Of a stretch of 23,069 nucleotides of DNA, positions 1 to 6,881 are shown piece by piece. This DNA is from Winogradskyella_A sp963966315 (GTDB taxonomy: Bacteria > Bacteroidota > Bacteroidia > Flavobacteriales > Flavobacteriaceae), in assembly GCA_963966315.1 (NCBI GenBank), contig CAWZYX010000042.1:1-23069 (forward strand), written 5' to 3'. The translations under genes were made by a program, and so were the position numbers. How positions within the stretch are numbered: position 1 is the stretch's first letter; every line of letters begins with the position of its first letter. Below the pieces are notes generated by a model. The model saw only the letters and a program-made list of their open reading frames with translations. It did not search any database and was not told where the DNA came from.

Positions 1-41
1 TTAATTTTTTTCAAAAAAGTCCGGCTACAGTTGAATGGATT

Positions 42-149
42 TTACTTAGTGGCTGGTTTGATTCTGTCGTTAAGGGACATACCAATACTGTTGTCGGGGA
101 GTTTTTCAATCACGATCATATCGAGGTTCTGCCGGTCTAAGAGATGTCA
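42..149 (-). other. Stranded C-terminal tail of sua5, beyond the in-frame TGA
   Basis: After the TGA at 147-149, 34 sense codons continue in the same frame up to TAA at 42-44. They read HLLDRQNLDMIV (first 12) and end IGMSLNDRIKPATK, which matches what I know of Sua5 C-termini (LDxxxLDxIIAE..., GLGxxLNDRLxRA). The TGA stands where a leucine is expected (NLYAS-x-HLLD), so one base change from TTA would explain it. Two usually conserved positions in the tail also look changed: the glycine before IG is Ser, and the Arg before the final Ala-Thr is Pro. This hints at decay, but I judge it from memory of the family without an alignment. Readthrough, a real truncation and a base-call error are all possible. 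Confidence 0.8.
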
Positions 150-998
150 GGAGGCATATAAGTTGCGCGCTGCCTCGTTAATATCTCCCGAGGAGGATAG
201 AATGAATTTTGATTTTACAGGGCTGTTAATTATTCGGTCCGTGTACAATAGGATCCCGACATTGAGACTGTGAAATTGCTTCAGGTCTTCTTCGATATTT
301 TCAGATATAATTGTTTTGGTGGAAGGGGCGTAGTGCCGTTCCAGCATACCGGGAGCTTGTGGCAGCACCTCATTGTGGGTGGTGAGCCTGACGTTGCCAA
401 TCAGATCTTCTATGTCTTCTATGGATACAGAACCCAGTCTGTAAACAACAGGTTGCTCTCCCTCAAAACCTACAATGGTTGATTCTATTCCTTTCTGACA
501 AGGTCCACCGTCCAGCACCATTTTGATCTTTGATCCAAAATAACGCTCAACATGCTCAGCTGTTGTTGGACTAATACTGCCGAATGGATTCGCACTAGGA
601 GCGGCTAGCGGAAAGTCCAGTGATTGCAGTAATTGAAGGGTTAAAGGGTGGTCAGGTATCCTCACGGCCACCGTCTCTTTTCCGGCAGTGATCAGATCAG
701 GAACGGAAGCTTTCTTTTTTAGTACCAATGTCAGTGGGCCTGGCCAGAATGTATGCGCCAGTAATTTTGCTTTTTCGGGTACCTGAGCAACAACTGCGTT
801 GAGCGCATCGGCATGTGGAATATGAACAATAAGTGGGTTAAAAAAGGGTCGCTCTTTTGTTGCAAAGATAGACCTGATGGCTTTTTCACTGAAGATGTTC
901 CCGGCCAATCCGTATACAGTCTCTGTAGGTATGGCAACCAGTTCTTCGTTCTGAAGAAGGGAAATAGCTTTTTCTAGATCCTTGGAGATGATGGACAT
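147..998 (-). CDS. sua5: Sua5/YrdC-family L-threonylcarbamoyladenylate synthase, C-terminus cut by an in-frame stop
   Basis: Family role: makes threonylcarbamoyl-AMP from threonine, bicarbonate and ATP, the first step of the t6A37 modification of ANN-decoding tRNAs in the cytoplasm. Seen: the YrdC core with PTETVYGLAG (residues 24-33), KERPFFNPL (48-56), APSANPFG (133-140), LDGG (162-165) and ESTI (172-175), then the PGM..HYAP linker (216-225) that marks Sua5-type proteins and leads to a C-terminal Sua5 domain. I chose the ATG at 996-998, 10 nt after the polA stop; a longer frame from 1055 would run back into polA. The frame stops at TGA 147-149 after 283 residues, but recognisable Sua5 sequence continues in the same frame to 42 (see next entry). 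The catalytic YrdC domain is complete, and single-domain TsaC proteins are active in other bacteria, so the truncated product may still work. Probably co-transcribed with polA. Confidence 0.9.
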   Translation of the reverse strand: MSIISKDLEKAISLLQNEELVAIPTETVYGLAGNIFSEKAIRSIFATKERPFFNPLIVHIPHADALNAVVAQVPEKAKLLAHTFWPGPLTLVLKKKASVPDLITAGKETVAVRIPDHPLTLQLLQSLDFPLAAPSANPFGSISPTTAEHVERYFGSKIKMVLDGGPCQKGIESTIVGFEGEQPVVYRLGSVSIEDIEDLIGNVRLTTHNEVLPQAPGMLERHYAPSTKTIISENIEEDLKQFHSLNVGILLYTDRIINSPVKSKFILSSSGDINEAARNLYAS

Positions 999-1008
999 GG
1001 TCTGTGTG

Positions 1009-3873
1009 TTAATGCGCTTCCAGCCAATTATCACCTGTATCCATGTCCACAACAAGAGGAACGGATAATTGATAGGCGTTTTCCATTTCGGATTTGATCA
1101 TCTTTTGCAGGGGTTCCAGTTCCGGTTTGTACGCATCAAACACCAGTTCATCATGCACCTGAAGTAACATCTTTGATTTAAAGGCACCCTCCCGGAGTTT
1201 ATTGTGAATGTTGATCATGGCAATTTTAATGATGTCTGCAGCACTCCCCTGAATAGGAGCATTCACCGCATTGCGTTCGGCTCCTCCTCTTACTACTGCA
1301 TTTTTGGAATTGATGTCCTTTAGATAGCGACGCCTACCCAAAACGGTCTGAACATAACCGTGATCTCGGGCAAAATCGACCTGCTTGCCGATGTAATTTT
1401 TAAGTTTTGGATAGGTGGCATAGTAGGTATCTATCAGATCCTTAGCTTCAGAACGCGACAGATCTGTTTGATTGCTTAATCCAAAGGCCGATACCCCGTA
1501 GATGATCCCAAAATTCACTGTTTTAGCGTTGCTACGCTGCTCGCGGGTTACCTCGGTAATGGGCACGTTAAATACTTTAGAGGCGGTGGACGCATGAATA
1601 TCCTCTCCGCGCTTAAAGGCCTCGATCATGGTTTCTTCTTCGCTAAGTGCCGCAATAATTCGCAACTCAATCTGAGAATAATCAGCAGCAAGCAGCTTGT
1701 AATCCTTACTTCTGGGTATAAATGCTTTTCTCACCTGTCTTCCCCTCTCGGTGCGAATGGGAATGTTTTGTAAATTAGGGTTGTTACTGCTCAATCGACC
1801 CGTAGCAGCCACTGTTTGCATATAGTCGGTATGAACGCGACCAGTGCTAGGTTCTACCTGATGTGGAAGGGCGTCGACATAGGTGCTTTTTAGCTTGCTC
1901 AGCCCACGGTATTCCAAAATATCGCGAATGATCTTATGGTCTTTTGCAAGGTAGCTCAATACATCTTCAGCAGTGGAGTACTGACCTGTTTTGGTCTTTT
2001 TTGGTTTGTCCACCAGTTTTAGTTTCTCAAAGAGGATGACTCCCAATTGTTTTGGTGAGGCAATATTAAATTCTTCGCCGGCAGCCTCATAAATCGCTTT
2101 TTCCAACTTGGCAATATCTTCATCAAGCGCTTTGGAGAGGGATTTGAGAAAATTCAGATCCAGGTTGATCCCTTCCAGTTCCATGGCTGCCAGGACACGC
2201 AGCAGTGGTAATTCGATATTTTCGAACAAGGACTGGGTATTGGCCTCCCCCAGTTCTTTTTTGAAATGTTCTTTCAATTGCAGGGTGATGTCCGCATCCT
2301 CAACCGCGTATTCCGTTTGCTGTTCCAGTGGCACTTGCCTCATGGATAACTGATTCTTTCCTTTTTTTCCAATCAAAGTGGTAATGGATACGGGGGTGTA
2401 GTTGAGGTAGGTCTCAGCCAGAACATCCATGTTATGACGCATATCAGGATTGATGAGGTAATGCGCCAACATGGTATCGAACAGTTGTCCTTTTACTTCG
2501 ACCTTGTATTTGGCAAGTACCTTGATGTCGTATTTTAAATTTTGTCCAATCTTCTCGATGTCCTCATTTTCAAAGAAGGGACGCAGTATTTCGATGAGTG
2601 CCTGAGCCTCGTCTCTGTCCTCTGGAAATGGCACATAAAATCCCTTAGCGGGTTCCCATGAAAAAGCAATTCCAACCAACTCCGCCTCCAAAGGATTGAT
2701 ACTGGTGGTTTCGGTATCAAAACAAACAGCCTTTTGTTTTAGCAGATTTTTGAGAAATAATCCCATAGCCATGGACCCTTCAATAATCTGATAAAAATGT
2801 GGAGTATTGTCAATGGTGTTTCTTTGGTATTCACGGTTAGTTCCGGAGTCTGTTGAACCGTTATTGTCAAACAAAGAAAACTGTCCCGCACCTGCACTGT
2901 TTGAGGAAGAGGACGCATCTGAAGAGATACTCTTGGATGCCCCATTACTCTTTGTTGCCTCTTTGGTGGGCGAAGTGTTCTCCGGCTCTCCAGAAAATGT
3001 TTTTAAAAAGTTGTCGGTAAGCCTCCTGAATTCGAGATCCTGAAAGATCTGCTTCACCTTTTCAACATCGGGATGGTCGAGCTCGAAATCTTTCGCGTCA
3101 AAGGTCACCGGAACATCCAGCATGATGCGTGCCAACTCCTTTGAGAGCCGACCCAATTCGGCATTGGCTTCCACCTTTTCTTTCATCTTACCCTTTAACT
3201 GATCGGTATTGGACAACAGGCCTTCCATACTGCCAAACTGGTTGATGAATTTCTTAGCTGTTTTTTCACCAACACCAGGCAACCCCGGGATGTTATCTGA
3301 AGAGTCCCCCATCATACCCAGAAAGTCAATAACCTGCTCTGGTCTCTCTACTTCGAATTTTTTTTGCACTTCTGGAATCCCCCAGGTTTCATATCCCCCC
3401 CCAAAAGAATTGGGTTTGTACATGAATATATGATCGGTGACCAGTTGTGCAAAGTCTTTATCAGGGGTAACCATGAACACCTGATAGCCTTCGCTCTGAG
3501 CCTGTCGGGAGAGTGTACCGATGATATCGTCGGCCTCATATCCCTCCTTTTCGATGATGGGGATGTGCATGGCTTTTAAGATATCGTGGATATAGGGGAT
3601 GGCTGTTCTTATACCTTCAGGCGTTTCGTCCCTATTGGCTTTATATTCAGTGTATAATTCTACCCGATCGGCGCTTCCGCCTTTGTCGAAGCATACCGCC
3701 AGGTGATCTGGTCGTTCCCGCTTGATGACGTCCAGGAGCGAATTCATAAAACCCATTATGGCGGAGGTATCCTCGCCTTTTGAATTAATTCTGGGGTTCT
3801 TTATAAAAGCGTAATAACCTCTGAAAATAAGGGCATAGGCATCGACTAAAAAGAGCCTTTTCTGATCTGACAT
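1009..3873 (-). CDS. polA: DNA polymerase I (5' nuclease, 3'-5' exonuclease and polymerase)
   Basis: Repair and Okazaki-fragment-processing polymerase, 954 residues, the usual length for a three-domain PolA. Domains seen: 5' nuclease about 1-290 (FDKGG 62-66, YEADD 112-116, GDSSDNIPG 189-197); a Ser/Thr/Asn-rich linker 291-350; 3'-5' exonuclease about 365-560 with D386/E388, N445/D449 and Y522/D526, so proofreading residues look intact; polymerase with motif A DYSQIELR (731-738), O-helix R780, K784, F788, Y792, and motif C VHDE (906-909). F788 corresponds to the Phe that disfavours dideoxynucleotides in E. coli Pol I. The linker contains QFSLF (331-335), a likely sliding-clamp-binding peptide. 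The start ATG 3871-3873 gives a clean N-terminus at the nuclease fold. The first gene of a likely two-gene unit with sua5. Confidence 0.98.
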   Translation of the reverse strand: MSDQKRLFLVDAYALIFRGYYAFIKNPRINSKGEDTSAIMGFMNSLLDVIKRERPDHLAVCFDKGGSADRVELYTEYKANRDETPEGIRTAIPYIHDILKAMHIPIIEKEGYEADDIIGTLSRQAQSEGYQVFMVTPDKDFAQLVTDHIFMYKPNSFGGGYETWGIPEVQKKFEVERPEQVIDFLGMMGDSSDNIPGLPGVGEKTAKKFINQFGSMEGLLSNTDQLKGKMKEKVEANAELGRLSKELARIMLDVPVTFDAKDFELDHPDVEKVKQIFQDLEFRRLTDNFLKTFSGEPENTSPTKEATKSNGASKSISSDASSSSNSAGAGQFSLFDNNGSTDSGTNREYQRNTIDNTPHFYQIIEGSMAMGLFLKNLLKQKAVCFDTETTSINPLEAELVGIAFSWEPAKGFYVPFPEDRDEAQALIEILRPFFENEDIEKIGQNLKYDIKVLAKYKVEVKGQLFDTMLAHYLINPDMRHNMDVLAETYLNYTPVSITTLIGKKGKNQLSMRQVPLEQQTEYAVEDADITLQLKEHFKKELGEANTQSLFENIELPLLRVLAAMELEGINLDLNFLKSLSKALDEDIAKLEKAIYEAAGEEFNIASPKQLGVILFEKLKLVDKPKKTKTGQYSTAEDVLSYLAKDHKIIRDILEYRGLSKLKSTYVDALPHQVEPSTGRVHTDYMQTVAATGRLSSNNPNLQNIPIRTERGRQVRKAFIPRSKDYKLLAADYSQIELRIIAALSEEETMIEAFKRGEDIHASTASKVFNVPITEVTREQRSNAKTVNFGIIYGVSAFGLSNQTDLSRSEAKDLIDTYYATYPKLKNYIGKQVDFARDHGYVQTVLGRRRYLKDINSKNAVVRGGAERNAVNAPIQGSAADIIKIAMINIHNKLREGAFKSKMLLQVHDELVFDAYKPELEPLQKMIKSEMENAYQLSVPLVVDMDTGDNWLEAH

Positions 3874-3904
3874 GTCGTGCGGATGTTTTAAAGTTATAAA
3901 ACTA

Positions 3905-3912
3905 CAAAACTA
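3905..3912 (-). promoter_or_regulatory. Candidate -7 promoter element for polA
   Basis: Read on the minus strand this is TAGTTTTG, an exact match to the Bacteroidota TAnnTTTG -7 element, 31 nt before the polA ATG. No TTG is visible about 20 nt further upstream, so the -33 half is weak. It lies just past the terminator of the preceding minus-strand gene, which fits an independent start for polA. Confidence 0.4.
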
Positions 3913-3942
3913 ATTAGAGCTGCTGATGAAAAAAAAGGGCAT

Positions 3943-3969
3943 AAAAAAACCCGAAGTACACTTCGGGTT
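3943..3969 (-). terminator. Rho-independent terminator of the small exported-protein gene
   Basis: AACCCGAAG (3948-3956) pairs with CTTCGGGTT (3961-3969) around a 4-nt loop. On the minus strand the stem is followed by a run of seven T (complement of 3943-3949). It sits 18 nt after the stop of the gene ending at 3988 and separates it from polA. On the plus strand no comparable T run follows, so it acts mainly on minus-strand transcripts. Confidence 0.85.
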
Positions 3970-3987
3970 AATCTGGGGTTTACTTGC

Positions 3988-4269
3988 TTAGCAAATCTTA
4001 ACAGTTTTTACTTTTATATTGAGGCTTCTTCGGTATGCCTTAATACTAATGATCTCGTTGCTCTTTTTGTGATTAAGCTTTAAGACTTTTTTTTGCATCT
4101 TCGATGCAGAATTGGTCTTATCTATGTCCAGTACTGCTTCCTTATTTTGATTCAAGGTATTGCTATTTTCTTTTGATGGTTTTTGATCTTGACCATAAGT
4201 CATCGTTGAGAAACCAAAAAGGATCGCAAATAACAATACTGACCGATATTTCAGAGGGATGTTTTTCAT
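3988..4269 (-). CDS. Small exported protein of unknown function
   Basis: I do not recognise a family. From the ATG at 4267-4269 the product is 93 residues: a basic start (MKNIPLKYRS), a hydrophobic stretch (VLLFAILFGFSTMT) and a likely signal-peptidase site at TYGQ-DQ around residue 26. The mature part of about 67 residues is polar: Lys/Asn/Ser-rich first, then a basic half (KKVLKLNHKKSNEII) ending in Cys. A longer frame opens at 4329, but its extra 20 residues would bury the signal peptide, so I prefer the internal start. The gene is monocistronic: its own terminator lies downstream and a divergent aldehyde dehydrogenase gene upstream. The clean signal peptide and terminator argue that it is real. 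Confidence 0.65.
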   Translation of the reverse strand: MKNIPLKYRSVLLFAILFGFSTMTYGQDQKPSKENSNTLNQNKEAVLDIDKTNSASKMQKKVLKLNHKKSNEIISIKAYRRSLNIKVKTVKIC

Positions 4270-4446
4270 ATCGTTGATAAAGGTCTTGCATTTACTCCTT
4301 TGTTGAAATTTTTTCAGACGAAGACCCATGATCTCTGGATAATCGGGATTTTTTTTCCTAAAACACCGATGAAATGCATTAATTTAGCCATGATCATCCC
4401 GTGATAAAACAGTAGAAACAGGCGTGATCATTGAATCATTTTTCGC

Positions 4447-5847
4447 ATGAACCATCCATATTTAAAATCTTTTACCAGACAAAAGGACTACCAGATCCAA
4501 AAAGGTCAGCTCTCTTACAAAGAGCGCATTCAAATGCTGAATAAACTGCAAAGCGCCATAGAGCACAGCTACAGAGAAGATATAATTACTGCCCTTTCAA
4601 AGGACCTTGGGAAACCGCGCATTGAATCTGAGTTAACGGAAATTTATCAAATACTCGGGACGATCAAACATGCGAAACGTCACTTACATCGTTGGATGCG
4701 ACCCCAGAAAGTAAAGACCCCAATAGCCATGCTGGGTGCCTCATCCCAATACATTCACGAACCAAAGGGAGTTGTTTTGATCGTATCGCCATGGAATTTT
4801 CCGTTCAATCTAACCTTTGGTCCTTTAGCATCAGCTCTTGCGGCAGGAAATTCTGTTATAATTAAACCTTCAGAAATGACGCCCCACTCTTCTGCCTTAA
4901 TGGAAAAGATGGTGAATGACCTGTTTCGAGGAGAAGAGGTACTGCTTTTTCAGGGAGGTGTAGACACTTCAACGGCCTTGTTGGAATTACCGTTTAATCA
5001 TATCTTTTTTACCGGATCCCCGGCAGTTGGCAAAATAGTGATGAAGGCAGCTGCCAGACACCTTGCTTCTGTGACTTTGGAACTGGGAGGGAAGTCTCCT
5101 ACAATCGTAGACGACTCTGCCAACCTGGAGGCGGCGGCCAAAAAGATCATCTGGGCCAAATCTTTGAATTGTGGTCAAATCTGTGTCGCTCCTGATTACC
5201 TGCTGATAGATGAAAAAGTCAAGTCTCCTTTTATGGAACATTGCAAAAAATGGCTGGTGCATTACTATGGCGAGGATCCCGAAACATCAGAGTCCTATGG
5301 ACGTATTGTTACAGATCGTCACTTCAGGCGTTTGCAATCTCAGCTGGAGGAAGCTATGAAAATGGATGCGCGAGTCCTTGTTGGAGGAGAAACAGATGCC
5401 TCTAATAGATACATCAGCCCAACCATTATTGAGAACGTAGATAAAGAGTCAACATTGCTTCAGGAAGAGATCTTTGGCCCTTTATTACCTGTACTTACCT
5501 ATTCCAACATCGAAGAGGTGATTGACTATGTGAATTCAAAAGAGCGACCATTGGCCTTGTACATTTACAGTAAGAATAAGAAGAACATCAGACACATCAT
5601 TAAAAACACAAAAGCAGGGAGTACAGTGATCAACAATAGTAATATTCACTACGGGAATCACGAGTTGCCCTTTGGTGGTATCAATAACAGTGGTATTGGG
5701 AAGTCTCATGGATTTTTTGGCTTTAAAGCATTTAGTAACGAGCGGGCCATAATGAAGCAGCACAGCTTTGGAATTACAGAATTGTTGTTTCCACCCTATA
5801 CAGGTTTTAAAGAAAAAGTAGCCGCTCTGACGGTCAAATGGTTTTAG
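4447..5847 (+). CDS. NAD(P)-dependent aldehyde dehydrogenase, class 3-like
   Basis: Oxidises an aldehyde to the carboxylic acid with NAD(P)+. It is 466 residues long, the shorter length of the ALDH3 group (fatty/aromatic aldehydes) rather than the roughly 490-500 of other classes. Catalytic features seen: SPWNFPFN with N117, the cofactor loop KPSE (140-143), FFTGS (187-191), ELGGKSP with general base E212, and NCGQICVAPDY with nucleophile C246. EEIFGP and LPFGGINNSGIGKSHG are present further on. The hydrophobic/aromatic tail (LLFPPYTGFKEK) is also typical of the ALDH3 group, some of which associate with membranes, but no clear transmembrane anchor is seen. The natural substrate cannot be told. 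Its stop overlaps the stop of the convergent glycosylasparaginase gene by 4 nt. Confidence 0.93.
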   Translation: MNHPYLKSFTRQKDYQIQKGQLSYKERIQMLNKLQSAIEHSYREDIITALSKDLGKPRIESELTEIYQILGTIKHAKRHLHRWMRPQKVKTPIAMLGASSQYIHEPKGVVLIVSPWNFPFNLTFGPLASALAAGNSVIIKPSEMTPHSSALMEKMVNDLFRGEEVLLFQGGVDTSTALLELPFNHIFFTGSPAVGKIVMKAAARHLASVTLELGGKSPTIVDDSANLEAAAKKIIWAKSLNCGQICVAPDYLLIDEKVKSPFMEHCKKWLVHYYGEDPETSESYGRIVTDRHFRRLQSQLEEAMKMDARVLVGGETDASNRYISPTIIENVDKESTLLQEEIFGPLLPVLTYSNIEEVIDYVNSKERPLALYIYSKNKKNIRHIIKNTKAGSTVINNSNIHYGNHELPFGGINNSGIGKSHGFFGFKAFSNERAIMKQHSFGITELLFPPYTGFKEKVAALTVKWF

Positions 5848-6860
5848 GACTCCTTATTAAAAAAATCCGCTTGGATCTGCTCATTCACCCCATTCTGAAA
5901 CCTGGTCATACTGAAATACTGGTGAATTGAGTAACAACCGGTTTCTCCTTTTTTGTTAATCGCTATGTATCCAACCTGAAAATTTTTGAAGTTGCTATTG
6001 GGTTTCTTAACGATCCTGCCAATGGCTTCCTCACAGGCCTCCTGAGGAGACTTACCTTGCCTCATCAGCTCAACGACCAGAAAACTACCAACTGTTTTTA
6101 CCACTTCTTCACCCAAACCTGTAGCAACGGCGCCTCCAATTTCATTATCGACAAACAGACCAGATCCGATAATGGGGGAATCTCCGACCCTACCAGCCAT
6201 TTTATAGGCCAGGCCACTGGTGGTACAGGCTCCGGAAATATTGCCCTTCTGATCGATAGCCAACATCCCAATGGTGTCGTGGTTTTCGATATTGATAATA
6301 GGTTCGTATTTGGCCTCCACTTTCCATTTTTCCCAGGCTTCTTTTGAGGCTTCAGTTAAAAGGTCATCGGGTTGAAAACCTTGTTCGATCGCAAACTGTT
6401 TTGCTCCCTCTCCGGCAAGCATTACGTGAGGTGTATCTTCCATGACCTTGCGAGCCACTGATACTGCGTGAGTGATATCCTTTAAATACACCACCGCCCC
6501 ACAATTTCCATTCTGGTCCATGATACAGGCATCGAGAGTGACGTTACCATCTCTGTCCGGCAAACCACCCTTACCGACGGACTGCCCTTTTTCGTTAGCC
6601 TCTTCCACCATGCAGCCCTGTTCTACTGCATCCAGAGCGGAACCTCCGTGTTCAATCACTTCCATCGCTTTGCTGGTGGCTTCTTCAACATGCCAGGTAG
6701 CAACCACCACCGGAATGGCGGGAGCAGTGCTGTCGGCAAGGGGAATAGACTGCTCATTTTTTGTGTCCTTTACCGATTCGCTGCAACTGCTTAGAGAGGT
6801 TCCCAGGGCTAATCCGGCACCACCCAGGGTTGTATTTCTTAAAAATAACCGTCTTTTCAT
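5844..6860 (-). CDS. Glycosylasparaginase (N4-(beta-GlcNAc)-L-asparaginase), Tat lipoprotein
   Basis: Hydrolyses the GlcNAc-Asn bond left after glycoprotein degradation, releasing aspartate and 1-amino-GlcNAc. It is an N-terminal-nucleophile hydrolase made as a precursor that self-cleaves. Seen: ENHDTIGM places the cleavage at D195/T196, with T196 the nucleophile; GLPDRDG (99-105), RVGDSPIIGSG (224-234) and ATGLGE are the substrate-pocket motifs I know from this family. The length of 338 fits. The N-terminus has a twin-arginine motif (KRRLFLRN), a hydrophobic stretch and a lipobox LSSC with C26, so export through Tat and lipid anchoring are predicted. It lies 21 nt after the transporter gene and is last in the GH92-transporter-asparaginase unit. 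L-asparaginase or isoaspartyl peptidase relatives are less likely given the HDTIGM and GLPDRDG motifs. Confidence 0.92.
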   Translation of the reverse strand: MKRRLFLRNTTLGGAGLALGTSLSSCSESVKDTKNEQSIPLADSTAPAIPVVVATWHVEEATSKAMEVIEHGGSALDAVEQGCMVEEANEKGQSVGKGGLPDRDGNVTLDACIMDQNGNCGAVVYLKDITHAVSVARKVMEDTPHVMLAGEGAKQFAIEQGFQPDDLLTEASKEAWEKWKVEAKYEPIINIENHDTIGMLAIDQKGNISGACTTSGLAYKMAGRVGDSPIIGSGLFVDNEIGGAVATGLGEEVVKTVGSFLVVELMRQGKSPQEACEEAIGRIVKKPNSNFKNFQVGYIAINKKGETGCYSIHQYFSMTRFQNGVNEQIQADFFNKES

Positions 6861-6881
6861 TGATACATGTTTTTGAAGAGA

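Noticed and set aside
1..41. Terminator after sua5
   Set aside because: TTTTTT-C-AAAAAA near 5-17 is symmetric but has no GC stem; not enough to call. Nothing else is recognised in the first 41 bases.
147..149. TGA as a selenocysteine codon or product of a frameshift in sua5
   Set aside because: The downstream match is in the same frame, so no frameshift is needed. The position is normally Leu, and no hairpin resembling a selenocysteine element was evident just after it.
4270..4329. Upstream extension of the small exported protein to 113 residues
   Set aside because: The 20 extra residues are basic and would sit before the signal peptide; the internal ATG gives a standard signal sequence.
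6472..6876. 134-codon open frame on the plus strand over the glycosylasparaginase start
   Set aside because: Antisense shadow of a well-supported gene; the composition is Ser/Pro/Cys-rich with no domain.
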